Below are positions 1 through 11,137 of a stretch of DNA of 64,000 nt, one piece after another. The number at the start of each line of letters is the position of its first letter. The first letter of the stretch is position 1. The notes under the pieces are model-generated. The model did not search any database. It was given only the letters and a program-made list of their open reading frames with translations, and was not told the DNA's origin. The DNA comes from Triglochin maritima (Eukaryota; Streptophyta; Magnoliopsida; Alismatales; Juncaginaceae), in contig OY821774.1 of the NCBI GenBank assembly GCA_963682175.1, positions 42,174,201 to 42,238,200 of the forward strand, written 5' to 3'. The position numbers were made by a program, and so were the translations under genes.

Positions 1-3000
1 CCACATAAGATTTGGCATCATTACTCTCACCTTTAGAGATTTCCTTTATTTCTTCCAACACTTTTTCTTCATCAGTTAAAAGTTGTTGGAGTTTAGGCAT
101 CTCTTCCTCAAGTGTTGGAATCAGAACAGTTGAGTCCTGTATTTGTTTTTGAGTTTCTTCGAATTTCAATGAATCCTGCGATCAAAGGAGTGCATTCATA
201 AGTTACTCTATAATGTCTGAGAATTTAAAAGAAATAAATATCCTTACTTTAGAATTTTTTTCCTCTAATTTCTTTATCTTTTGCTTCAGATGCTTTAGAT
301 CTTCCTGGTATTTAGTATCTTGTCTCTCATACTCCTTGAACTTGGCTTTGCAGGACCTAAGTTCATTGTCAAGTTCCTGAAATGAATATAAATCATCATT
401 AGTAAACAAGCTTTTCGGAAAGCAAGATAAATATTTATAGTGACCACAAATTGTGAAGATCAATGAGATAGATGGATTACATACATAAAAAAATTGCGAG
501 AAAGAGGGTTTAGTTACAACTACAGACGGCAGAATAATGCAAATGTTAAACTGAATTTTTTCCCTAAATATGAAATAAAACTATGCGAGGATTATACAAC
601 ATAACTAACACTATCAGGTAGCACAAAAGGTAAGCAAGTTGTAGAACACAATTAACCTTTCAATGCATGGCACATAAAAAAACAATAGATAAAGTTTTAT
701 GACTTCATCAAAGTAAAACAATACAGAAATACGTTTTTTTATCTGATTACACATCGAAAATTTTCAGAAATGTGACTAAAAAACGAACTCAAACATTTAT
801 CAACCATGTAGATGATGTACCACGTCTTATTCTACATACTTGTGTAATTTGTGGCAAATCAAGTATAACTTCAAGAGAAAATCACAAATATCATGATTGG
901 AATTCATAAAAAGATGTGTTAAAGTACTTGGTTTTATTTATCACTACTCGGATGGAGAACAAGGTAACAATCACATCAGGTGTCTAGGATGTATTTCTAC
1001 AACACTCCAAGTTGGAACTGAACTTTTGCCAACTCTGAGTTGAACAGTTAACCAACTTAACCCATTTCTTCCTCTCACTGGGACATTATTATACTATACA
1101 CCTCATAGAACCTAATCTGAAATTTAGCACCTACTCTGGCTTGACTAATTCTCAACTCAACTTTCATCAATCTTGTTGATCTCAATTTAAATTCCCCTAT
1201 AGTGTGTTTTGCTTTAGTCCAACGTAGACGTATAATTCACAAGATTTAACCAAACAAAAAATGAAATCCAGTGGACTTTCAAGTACCGTGAATTGAATAA
1301 GTGGCATACTGCCCAAACAGGTAAAAGAAAAGGATAAAATCATAAATTGAGAACTATTAACACCATAACTCCAAATTTGACTGAAAAAGGTTTAAACATG
1401 TAAATAGTAAAATACATCCTAATTCCCTCAAAGATGACGATATCACACATTAAAGGTAATAAAATCTCATTTTCATACCAGAACACTATTTTAAACATAA
1501 AATACAAGTAGTTTACAAATTCAACCCCTGCATAGTACACACAGCATAAATTTCCTAATGTTGATATTGTCAATAAGGAGCAAATAGAAAGCTGCAGTAC
1601 CTCATTGCAGTGATTGAAAAAGCGACCTAGTAGCCCATGGGCACCTAGTCGCCGAAGTGCCCTCACCCCGCCCAGTGACCACCTAGCCACCTTTCAATCC
1701 TTGCCTCATTGTACGTGTAAGAATTAGGATATGGGCACAGTTTTTGAGTGTGAATGAACTTTCTAATTTCTATGTATCAATATTCATTTTGAGCTCAACT
1801 AAGTGACCAAAAGAACATTAGACATGCAAAACTTGGATTGTTAAAAAGTAAATAACTTTTGGAATTTCAGGCAAAATTGAAAAGTAAAATCTATTTTCAA
1901 GGGGAAAACAAAAAGGAAAGCACAGCAACATTAAAATCTAGAGAAAGGGGACAAGAAGCACTCCAGAAAAAGAACAAGAAAAGCATCAAAACTCTCAGCC
2001 AGACAGAGCAACAAGGAATCTAACCTCTTGTGTTTTCAAATGCTTGTCATGAAGAACCTCAAGATCTTTTAATGTGGTAGAGTTTTGCTCAATCTTTTCC
2101 CTGAAGTTTGACAATTAAGATCAAGTTTGCACAACTTTAAGAGCACAGCAAGAATATAATTCTGAAGATCCAACCTTTCATTATTGAGATTTTTTTCCAT
2201 GTCAGACACCTTGCTCTTTAGTTCATCGGCATAAACACGAGCATCATCAGAAGCCAATCTTGTGGCTTTCTCTTTCCATTTCAATAAAGTTAACTCCTTC
2301 AGCATATAGGTTTCTGCTTCATTCTTAACATCCTGTAAACAGGTAATTAGAGATTAAATTATAGAAGGAGAAAAACTAAAGATGGGAGAGAGAATTCATG
2401 TGAAACAATGTTTTACTTCTAAGCTGTCTCTTTCCTTTTCAGCCAGTTTTACCATTTGCACCACTCCAGATCTTTTCTCGTTAAGGGACTCTAGCCTACA
2501 CGGTCCATCCATCAAGTATAATTATGAGAAAAACTGAAAAAGGATGATTCTATATTTGCATTATGAGGGTAATAATAGAACATATTATTTCACTGAAGAA
2601 GACAAATACATGCATTAAAACGAACGTATCACTCCATTATCTAAACAAGGAGAGAAGAGAGACGATACAAATGTCTGCGTGAGTTTTTCATGAGCATCAA
2701 AGTATCATCGATATTTCTGTAAAGTGACAAAGTTCGAAAACCCAAACCGGAACTTAACCCGACCGAGGCAATGGGTCACCGGCTCAATCGGCAGGTAGAA
2801 CTAGATGAATTGTGACGTTATAAAACACGTTGAGCCGCCAGTTTGACCGGTTCAACAGCAGTTCAGTGATCAAACCGCTCAAAAACGGTTTTAATACACT
2901 ACCCGGACGGCAGGCCGACCATCCGACTGATTCCCAGTCAACTTGGTTCGACCAGCCGATCCAGTCCAGTTTTTTTAAAACCTGATTGTATCATCGTAGG

Positions 3001-5507
3001 ATGAAACATGTTCAGTTAATCATGAAGAAATAAGTGGACCAAGATCAAGGTTTGCATATAGGTTGGCAAAAGGACAGAAAACAAACAAACATAGACATGT
3101 TAAATGAAATAGACGTAGCAATGTTCTCTATTCTTCAATTGCATTAGAAAAGGTACACTTGTTTGGAAAACTAGTACTTCTAAATCAGTCGGAATGTGTA
3201 CTGTAAATTTTATGGTTTCTTAAATGCATGAGAATTATTGCATGTAAAATTTCAAATATCAATAAAAAAGTTAAGCATAATAATACATGTTAATGCAATA
3301 AATGTAAATAAAAGCCATATGGGGTGAATATAAAATCACCCTAAATAAAAATTAATTCCTAAATTTTATGAAACTAAAATATTATAAAGATAGATTTTAA
3401 ACGCTCCTAAACATAAATACTATAAGTATGTGTTGATTGGGATTACTCAGAAGTAAATAAACAAACCGCTCATGAATGGTGACTCTTGGACATTGAAAAG
3501 TAAACCGATCATCAAAAATGGAAAATAAACTCACTGTTTGTTTGCTTCCTCTATTTTTTCCACGTATTGTTCGGTTCCAATAATATCCTCCAGGTATTCC
3601 AGGAATCCTTCATCATGAGGACCTTGTGCTTTTGGCTTCATCAATGATATTTGTTCCACCTCGCCCTGTGTGATGCAATCTTAGAATTGGCAAGAAACAA
3701 CAATATGACTCAGAATTGATTAAAACAGAAACACTCTTACACCCAACCTGCAAAATTAGAAAGCGGTTGTTGTCCAAGTCCACTCCTTTCCCCTTGAGCT
3801 TCTTAGTGACTTCTGTAAAACTACTGCCCCTATCATTGATGTAGTATTTTGATGAGTTGTCGCGAAAAGCAACTCTTGTAATCACAAACTCGCTGCCTTT
3901 GATTACTTCGTAGGTTCCATCATCCTGGATTTTTTTCAAAGAATCATGATAAATCGAATGCATAGTTGGATCTCAATTAAAAACAACTTTTATCTTTTTC
4001 CAGTTTTTTTTACTCTAATCAAGGGCAATCCTGAAAGGAACCAAAAATATTGGTTATAAGGAAAGACAATACCATATCAATAATCTCCTGAAAACGAACA
4101 GAGACTTCTGCTTTCTGCAAATTCTGATGATTGCTTGAATTGTGTATAAGCTCGGAAACTTTGTTTAGACGCATCTTCATGTGTGAATCCCACAAGACAA
4201 GAACCAGAATGCATAATTAATCAACTAGCATATCAAGTCACTCCTTGACACCATAAATACATTAGAATCAAAGTTTGTGCATCAACTACCAAATCAGAAG
4301 GGAGCTCACCTGTTTAGCTCTTTTCCCAAACACAAAAAGCATGGCATCAATAACGTTGCTTTTGCCACTTCCATTAGGCCCAACAACTGCAGTGAAGCTC
4401 TGCAAAATAGAACCAGACATTCTTCAAAAATTGCAAAAGCCTGACGTTTGTTAAAGTTGAATTTCTTTACCATAATCAGTATTTCAGTTAAAGCTTAATC
4501 ATGCTAGATAATAGAACTTTGCTAAAACCGTCTCAATCAACCATTAACTTGTAAGCTGTAGGGACTTCAACCATGTTATACTTTTGAAAGGCAAACTGGT
4601 TTGCTTAGTCAATCTATTAAAACGCAAGACCAATTGAACTTCACAAAAGGTAGCATCAAAAAACTGTATTTTCATCAAAATTCATAACTTTTAACATCCA
4701 CGGCCTTTATTTGCATCTAATTGAAGAAGAGAAAGCAGAAAATTGCCAAACTTCAAATCCATTTTCACACCAGCCTGACTCTTAAAACTTGCAACTCGTT
4801 TATGATAAGCAACGAAACCTACTATTTGGATATGAATCGTTCCTCATCCAACTGTTTCATAACAGCTAATTCAAGTGCACAAAAAAAAACAAAAGCTTGT
4901 AATATTCTTCAATCTCTGAACCTTTCAGAGTTCAAATCTTACTCACCGAACTGGCCTATTGAAACTAGTGGTCAAATGAAACTCGCAATTGGTTTATCAT
5001 AAGCAACGAACCCGGCTAGTTGGATACGAATTATTCCTCATCCAACCCTTTAATCACATCTAATTCAAGTGCACAAACCTATTGAAACTACCTTTCAGAG
5101 TTCGAATCTTACTCACCCGATCAACCTATCGAAACTAGTGGTCGAATGAAAGCAAAATCAGCAAATACTGCTAATTTTTTCAAATTTTTGAATCTTTCCT
5201 CTATTATCTATTTATCGGAACCTCAAATTAAAAAAAATCCTCCAACTCAACCCTCACAAACACCCCAACCCCGTCACATCCCTCGAATTCCAAATCTTCT
5301 CGCCGCAACGGTCTAGTAAACTTCGACCTAACCTAGAAATGGGGGAAAAGACCAAAACACCCTCACCTTGTGGAAAGGCCCGACACGCTGCTCTCCGGCG
5401 TACGACTTGAAGTCGCGCATCACCATCTCCTTAATGAACAGCCGCGGTCGTCTCTCCGGAGAGGGCGTCGGAGGGGCGGGGTCGAAGTCCATGTCGTCGG
5501 TGGACAT
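1..5507 (-). CDS. SMC4: SMC4 condensin subunit, N-terminal half (partial gene, exons 1-10)
   Basis: SMC4 is the ATPase core subunit of condensin, pairing with SMC2 to compact mitotic chromosomes. Coding exons (minus strand): 5507-5367, 4399-4310, 4174-4073, 3924-3748, 3665-3535, 2495-2417, 2332-2175, 2100-2025, 376-248, 175-1 (open at the window edge). All junctions are GT-AG and the frame stays open for about 419 codons. Exon 1 gives [19 protein letters not shown]; exon 2 carries the Walker A loop GPNGSGKSN (about residues 54-62); exon 4 has [14 protein letters not shown] and [11 protein letters not shown], family hallmarks; exons 6-10 are charged coiled coil. The start is placed at MSTDDMDF (5507). 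An in-frame ATG at 5777 would add 90 residues that look like low-complexity leader. Introns are large (intron 8 is about 1.65 kb). The hinge and C-terminal ATPase half lie beyond base 1. Family assignment is strong; whether the gene is complete cannot be seen here. Confidence 0.93.
376..2025 (-). other. SMC4 intron 8, no gene
   Basis: This 1.65 kb intron between the KTQE and ELDN codons holds no coding signal. Around 1611-1700 there is a short GC-richer patch, unlike the AT-rich surroundings, with repeated CACCTAG-type words. It resembles the CCTAGGCG-rich element near 6.1-6.7 kb and may be a remnant of it. Confidence 0.5.
2702..2996. mobile_element. Short non-autonomous element (MITE- or SINE-like) in SMC4 intron 5
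   Basis: A GC-richer block of about 250 bp inside the intron starts near AAGTTCGAAAACCCAAACCGG and ends near CCAGTCCAGTTTTTTTAAAACC. It contains many CCGGTT/AACCGG words, so the two ends are loosely complementary. The 9-mer GTATCATCG occurs at 2702-2710 and again at 2988-2996, bracketing the block, and could be a target-site duplication. Plant genomes carry many such AACCGG-rich non-coding elements. The family is not assigned, and the host exons either side are unaffected. Confidence 0.5.
4789..5155. repeat. Two-copy tandem duplication (about 185 bp unit) in SMC4 intron 1
   Basis: Two diverged copies lie head to tail, about 4789-4978 and 4979-5155. Both contain ATAAGCAACGAA, a TTCCTCATCCAAC block, TCTAATTCAAGTGCACAAA-like sequence, TTTCAGAGTTC-AATCTTACTCACC and GAAACTAGTGGTC-AATGAAA. 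The second copy has lost about 25 bp. It lies within the intron and has no coding role. Confidence 0.7.
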
Positions 5508-5780
5508 GAGGAGTAGATCGGAGGGTGGCGACGGCGGACGGCGGCGAGGGGTCGCCGGAGGTGGGGACGGGGGGAGTGAGCGGGGAAGTGTTTGAAATGG
5601 GGAAATTTTGGAGGGGTTTGGGTTTTGGGTCGTGGAGTCGGGTTCGGTGGGAGTGGGACCCGGTAAGGTGGATGTGGGTTTTCGGGTTCGGGTCTCTTTG
5701 GATGTCACAAAGTGATTTAAATTAGAAATACGTCGATTGACATTTATTATGATTTTACCAACTTCATCATTGTTCATTAA
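5508..5780 (-). promoter_or_regulatory. SMC4 5' leader / GC-rich promoter-proximal region
   Basis: The 270 bp upstream of the chosen start are markedly GC-rich compared with the flanks (pyrimidine-rich on the minus strand, many CCG/CTC words), as expected for the 5' UTR and start region of a housekeeping gene. The frame is open on the minus strand back to an ATG at 5777, which leaves the exact start ambiguous. No clear TATA box was picked out. Confidence 0.4.
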
Positions 5781-6070
5781 TTTTCATCATTGTTCAAGCT
5801 TTGACTAGTCTGACTTTGACAATGACGAATTGAAGTTCACACCCCAACTTGCTTCGAAATACCCCATCTTCAAACCCAAATAATTCAACCACTTAATCGA
5901 AAATACCCACTTTCTAGTCCTCGTTGTTCGACCTCCTGTAGAAAATCTCATCTCAAATGCAAGTATACCAACCAACAAACACTAAATTACCACAACTAAA
6001 CCAAACCATATGTTATTCAACACTTTAACCATGGGGTAGGATTCATTCAACACTTTCGTTCGTATTTGCA
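5781..6070. other. Spacer upstream of SMC4, nothing recognised
   Basis: AT-rich sequence with no open frame of note and no repeat structure that I can name. It probably includes distal promoter sequence of the SMC4 gene on the minus strand. Confidence 0.4.
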
Positions 6071-6745
6071 CCGATGTTCAAGTAATGCCTAGGAGAGCTT
6101 AGGAGACTAAGCTTGCCCAGTCACCTAGGCGATTGGGTGATCGCCCAGGTGTGGGCGACCTTTTTTTTAATTAAAAAATAAGAAAAATACAAGATAAAAT
6201 ATACTTAAAAAACTCTTACATGTTTGGGCATAAAAAAGAAACTTAAATCACTAACTTACTAGGGATTTATAGGAATGAAAGAAGAGTATGGGTGGGGATA
6301 AAACAAAAAGAAATATAAAAAGAAAATGAACGGCCAAGATTGCATCTCACCAAAACAACTCACTAAATAACCCTCTTTTCCCCAAACTCTAACCTGGCCA
6401 CCATCTCTTCCCCAAACCCAACCACCCTCCCTCTCCCAAACCCTAACCCAACCACCCTAATCTTCTTTTGATCTTCTCTCCCATTATTTTCTCTCGTTGC
6501 TAGAGTAGCAACCACCAACAATCATCGACCAGCAACCAGCCAGCGGCCCTAAACAGTAGCAACAGTACACCCAGTAGGCCAGCACAACACATGGACACCT
6601 AGGCAATCGTCTGGTCGCCTAGGCGACCATGTGCAGCTACATAAACCGCACACCATTGTGTGCGGGTGGTCGCATATGCGACCACCCGAAGGGGCGGTCG
6701 CCTATTCGCATAAGTGATCGCCCACCTAAACATTGATTTGCACAC
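6071..6745. mobile_element. Non-autonomous DNA element with nested CCTAGGCG palindromes
   Basis: The two ends are rich in inverted words. The left end has ATGTTCAAGTAATGCCTAGG, CACCTAGGCGATTGGG and GGTGTGGGCGACC. The right end has CACCTAGGCAATCG, GGTCGCCTAGGCGACC, GTGGTCGCATATGCGACCAC, and a terminal GGTGGGCGATCACTTATGCG-like inverted copy followed by AATGTTTAG. The interior has a C-rich tract with ACCCTAACCCAACC repeats and no gene. This terminal symmetry without coding capacity is typical of a MITE or other non-autonomous DNA transposon; the superfamily is not assigned. Confidence 0.5.
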
Positions 6746-7011
6746 CTCACTTACTTTTGTGCTTCTTTGTTCATCAACTTTGGAAGTTCTTAGTTGTTAC
6801 TTGAGCTTCATTATTGTTCTTTTATTAAATAAAGGTTATTCTTGATTCTTTGTTATTATCCTATATATGTTTCTTTAGAGTTTTTGTTGCTCCTTTCCAA
6901 CATATGCCTTACTCTTGGAACGATACTCAGATTACTATTCCAAATGATGCACAATCATGATGAAATACACTGCTAACTACTTGTATTTACATTGTTCATA
7001 TTAAATTACAC

Positions 7012-7676
7012 TCCACCGAAACCTACAATAACAAACTAATAAAATAAAAAATAAATTTACCTTACTGTGTACATCTAATTACCCTACATTGTTCATGGGT
7101 TTACCTTTAGTATTGTATAAGCTAATAAAATTACCACCAATTGTGCACAAATTTACCAAAATGTTCATACAAATTTACCTACTCTTTTAAGGTGTAAATT
7201 TACCTATATATGAAGATTCTACTCTACCTTCATGTATATTCCTCTCAGAATGTTATCCAACAACCTCTTGCATCTATCTCTTAGAACAGTACTGAGATGA
7301 CTATTCCAAATGTGTAAAATCACGATGAAAATACCCTCCTAACTACTTGTATTTACCTTGTTGTACATTTATCACTCTGCCAAATCACGATGAAAATCGC
7401 GATGAAAATACCCTCCTTACATGTATATACCCTCCTAAATGTGTAGATGACTATTCCAAATGTGTTAAATAGCTCTCCACCAAAACATAAAATAACGAAG
7501 TAATAAAATAACAAATAAATTTACCTTACTATGTATGTCTAATTACCCTACCTAGTTCATGGGTTTACCTTCAGTATTGTATAAGCTAATAAAATTACCA
7601 TCAATTGTGCACAAATTTATCACTCTGCTGATGTGAATTTATCTACTCTTTTAAGATGTAAATTTACTCTTCACTA
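7012..7676. repeat. Diverged direct duplication, about 190 bp copies 466 bp apart
   Basis: Sequence at about 7012-7206 recurs at about 7478-7672. Shared words include AATAAATTTACCTTACT, TCTAATTACCCTAC, GTTCATGGGTTTACCTT, AGTATTGTATAAGCTAATAA and CAATTGTGCACAAATTTA. A further duplicated patch (GACTATTCCAAATGTG, AATCACGATGAAAATAC) lies between them. It is non-coding and probably part of an old element next to the LTR that follows. Confidence 0.65.
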
Positions 7677-8953
7677 TCAACCTCGTTCTGGGCCGATATT
7701 AAGCCTTTTACAAAACAAGCTCCGCGAACACCCTCGCGAGCTTGACTTTCTTCACTCACAATCCGAGAGGAACACTCTCTAACGGGCTTTCACCAAAGTC
7801 CTTGCTTCTTTATAACATGAATATTGAGTGGAACACTCTCTCTAACGTGAGCACACTTAGCTTAGGATGTGGAATTGATACTAAAGTGTGGAAGTGTAAG
7901 CTTGGAGAGTAGATTTGGGGATTGAGAGACTTGGAGTTTTATCTTAAGTGTATAGACAAATTGAAGTGTAAGAGATGTGTAATTGTGTCATAGGAACACA
8001 TATTTATAAGCTCCAAGTGAGTTATAGCCGTTGGGACAAGTTTGGTAAGTGTTTGTAGAAGAAACACAAAACAGCAAAATGCAAGACCCAAAACTGAATG
8101 AGTTCGGTCGACAGGATCGGGCTAAACGGTCGACCGTTACGTGAATTTGAACTCAATTTGGTCGACCGATAAAGGTGTGGTCGACCGGATAAGGTTATAA
8201 CTAGGTACACTTAAGTTATCGGTCGAACACCGAATAGGGTTCGGTCGACCGAAAACTAACATGCTCTTTGGGGTTGACAAAGAAGATCCAATTTGGTCGA
8301 CTGAAACAAGGTCCACGGTCGACCGAAAACCAACAGGCAGTTTGGGTTTATCAAGACATCTTAAGTTCGGTCGACCGATAGGAAAATGTATATTTGAGGT
8401 ATTTGGAAAAATACGAATACGACCATTGGGTATAAAACGACAAAACAAACGATCGGAAAATTGTGTTAACTCGGTCGACCGAAAAGGTCTGGACGGTCGA
8501 TCGAAACTGGGCAGTAAAACACTTACTGGGTAATTGATCACTCGGTCGACCGAACGGTCTGTTTCAGTCGACGGAACATGGGCAAACAGTTATGGTTTTG
8601 GTTTAGTGTTTTCCGGTCTAAGTTTGGGTGATCTATTGAAGTCAAAATTATATGAAATTTTGTGTGTGACTTCTATAAGGAACCTAGTGTGTGTTTTGAG
8701 TAGGGTTTAGCTCAAGTATGCTCAATTACACAAAGTTCCTAAGACTCAAAAGAAATGCAAATTACATGTCTTCAAATGAGCTTGATTACATGTCTTGACT
8801 TGATTTTCATTCTTCCTTGAGTCTTGATCACCTGTAGAAGTTAACACATAACAATATATATGCAATGCAGTATGTGTGCTACTCTACATTGATTATAATT
8901 CAGATTAGGCTGATTAAATCATCAAAACATAGATTAAGGCTCAAAAGCCAACA
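7677..8953 (-). mobile_element. LTR-A: palindrome-rich LTR, minus orientation, truncated in U5
   Basis: On the minus strand it begins TGTTGGCTTTTGAGCC, the same start as LTR-B. Its U3 (about 8100-8575) holds roughly 13 copies or variants of the palindrome CGGTCGACCG. Then come CCCAACGGCTATAAC, a TTATAAATA box near 8000-8010, and U5 sequence with GGATTGTGAG, an AAGCTCGCGAGG block and ATCGGCCCAGAACG. The match to the other copies stops near 7677, before the expected GATCCTACA end, so it is 3' truncated. No PPT or PBS adjoins it. Open frames on both strands in the U3 are by-products of the repeated palindrome and are not genes. Confidence 0.75.
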
Positions 8954-9315
8954 ACATTGCCTACGCAGTTGAATATAACACCCTAATGATTTCGATTTTA
9001 TAAAAATTCCAATGGAATACTTGCATAATAGCATGAAGTGAACATAACAAAAATAAACAAAAGAAAACGTTCTTTTTTCTCTTCTTTTGTCATGCTTCAA
9101 GAATCGTTTGATTTGTTAGTGTAGTTAAGATTATAATTTTAGTAATGGGATAATTTAAGAAATGTGTATTAGCACTTTCATACAAATATATATGTCCTTT
9201 TTAGAGTGTAAATTTACGTGTGACAATTTTCAAAGGTTCTTTCATTCATGATAACAAATATTTTGGACATTAATAAATGGTAGATCCAACCAAGTAATAA
9301 AACTATACTTATGAT
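8954..9315. other. Spacer between two back-to-back LTRs
   Basis: AT-rich sequence separates the outward-facing starts of LTR-A (minus) and LTR-B (plus). No gene, PPT or PBS is seen. Confidence 0.5.
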
Positions 9316-10804
9316 TGTTGGCTTTTTGGCCTTAATCCTTGTTTTAATGATTTAATCAACATAATCTTAATCATAAGTAATGTAGAGTAGCACACATATT
9401 GCATTACATATATATTACATGTGCTAACCTCTACAGGTGATCAAGACTCATGGAAGGAAGGAAATCAAGTCAAGATTTGTAATAAAGCTATATGAAGGCT
9501 TGTAATCTTGATTTTATTTTGAGTCTTAGGAACATATGTAAATTGAGGATACAAGAGCTAAAAACATATCACATACACACTAGGTTCCTTAGAGAAGTCA
9601 CACACAAAATTTCACCTTATTTGGACTTCATTAGATCACTCAAACCTTAGTTGGAAATCACTTAAAACCTAAACCCAGAATTCCTGTGCGAACCGGTCGA
9701 CCGAACCTGTTCTCAGTTCGACCGGTTTATAACAGATTCTCCACAGTGATTTTACCAAACTCTTTCGGTCGACCAGTTCTACCTTTTAGGTCGACCGATC
9801 CCGGATTTTATTATGGTTGTTACCTTTGTCGTATTCCTATAACGGTCGTATTCGTATAAAACAAACTTAACCCCAAAATACGCGGTAACCGGTCGAACGA
9901 CGACCTTGTTTCGGTCGACCGGTTGAACACTTATAATATTCCTGCTATCGGTCGACACACTCTTCGTTCGACCGATCCAACTTTGTCTCAACTGAATCCC
10001 CTTATCGGTCGACCGCCCCATACTTTGGTTCGACCGATTCACTTAAGTAGAGTTAAGTTCTAACTCGTTTGTCCGACCGAATATTCTTTTGTTCGATCGT
10101 TCTCCTTGAAATCAAGTGAACGGTTGACCGGTTTATTAGTTTCGGTCGACCGGTTCTGGACAGATTTGCAGCCTGATTTTTCTGCTTTGTGTATCTTACA
10201 CAAAACCCAACCAAATCTATCCCCAACGGCTAGAATACCTTAGGAGCTTATAAATAGAGGATCAAGACCTATTGTTAACACAACTCTCCAACTCCAAATT
10301 TCCCAATACATTAGAGAGAAACCTCAATCCTCAAAGCTCCCATTTCTACACTCCATAAGCCTAAACTACACACACTTGATCAATCACTCATCCTACTCAA
10401 AGTGTGCTCAATTAGAGAGTGAATCTCACTCAGTTACAAAGGTTGTCAAAAGAGTAGACTGATTGTGAGAGCCTGAAGTGATCCTTCTCGGATTGTGAGA
10501 AGAGGATTCCAAGCTCGGCGAGGGTTGTTCGCGAGTTTGATGGTTGTAAGGCGTTGTCTCCCGGCCCGGAACGGGGAGCGGATACTGAAGTCGTAGGCGG
10601 AGCTCGCGGAGTCGAGCGGAGCTTGCAAGAGAGGACTAGGACCCGGGTGGGGTGCCGAACCTCTATAAAAACGCTGAGTCGATTTGTGGTTTGCTTGTTC
10701 CTTTTCCCTACTAGTCTTTAAATTGTTTCCACTGCGTTTATTATTTGATTAGTTAGGGATTAGTGTAAAAGTAATTAGATTAACCCGACCCACACGATCC
10801 TACA
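9316..10804 (+). mobile_element. LTR-B: complete solo LTR with perfect 5-bp target duplication
   Basis: The LTR starts TGTTGGCTTTTTGGCC and ends CACACGATCCTACA (1489 bp). It is flanked on both sides by ATGAT (9311-9315 and 10805-10809), the 5-bp target-site duplication of an LTR-retrotransposon insertion. No internal domain is present, so it is a solo LTR left by LTR-LTR recombination. The U3 contains about 14 CGGTCGACCG-type palindromes (9690-10160). TATAAATA lies at 10249-10256, preceded by CCCCAACGGCTAGAA. The U5 has GGATTGTGAG, CCGGCCCGGAACGGGGAG and GGACTAGGACCCGGGT. The end sequence matches the GATCCTAACA that adjoins the PBS in LTR-D. Confidence 0.88.
10210..10260 (+). promoter_or_regulatory. 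LTR-B core promoter: CAACGGCTA element plus TATAAATA box
   Basis: CCCCAACGGCTAGAA at about 10221-10235 is followed by TATAAATA at 10249-10256, just downstream of the palindrome array. The same pair, in the same order and at nearly the same spacing, is in LTR-C (TATAAATA 12409-12416) and, on the minus strand, in LTR-A and LTR-D. This is the likely Pol II start region of the element. Confidence 0.7.
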
Positions 10805-11137
10805 ATGATGTCTTCAACAAAAACAACCATAGAATCTTCTTCTTAAGTTTTTAGTTATCGTATATTTTTGTAAAGCACACATGTTGCAACAATGAGTTAA
10901 AGGTCATGAAGAGTCACCGACTCTCCTACTTGATATAAACAAGTGGGATGTGGAAAACACCACGTTAAATAGAGGTGGAAGATATCATGACAAAAGCATA
11001 TACTTTGACTAATGTGGGTTTTTAATGCACTCACCTAACATATGTTGTTGGATTGTTGTTCCTTAAATAATTACACTCATTTCAACAGTTGTTGTTAAAC
11101 ATTGCCCATCTAATAACCCGCAGATCGAAGAAAATAT
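10805..11137. other. Spacer between LTR-B and LTR-C
   Basis: AT-rich DNA with no coding frame. It starts with the right copy of the ATGAT target duplication and ends with AATAT, the left flank of LTR-C. Nothing else is recognised. Confidence 0.5.

Noticed and set aside
1340..1690. 116-codon minus-strand frame in SMC4 intron 8
   Set aside because: Lies inside an intron of a well-supported gene, hydrophobic AT-driven composition, no family match.
5328..5777. SMC4 start at the upstream ATG (5777)
   Set aside because: The extra 90 residues are proline/serine low-complexity matching GC-rich leader; the family usually starts close to the RLFIKE segment, so 5507 was preferred, though the upstream start is not excluded.
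8137..8541. Long open frames on both strands in the LTR U3 regions (also 9779-10042, 11438-12086)
   Set aside because: They arise because the repeated palindrome TCGGTCGACCGA reads open in most frames (VDR, GRP-type residues repeat on both strands). There is no start context or domain.
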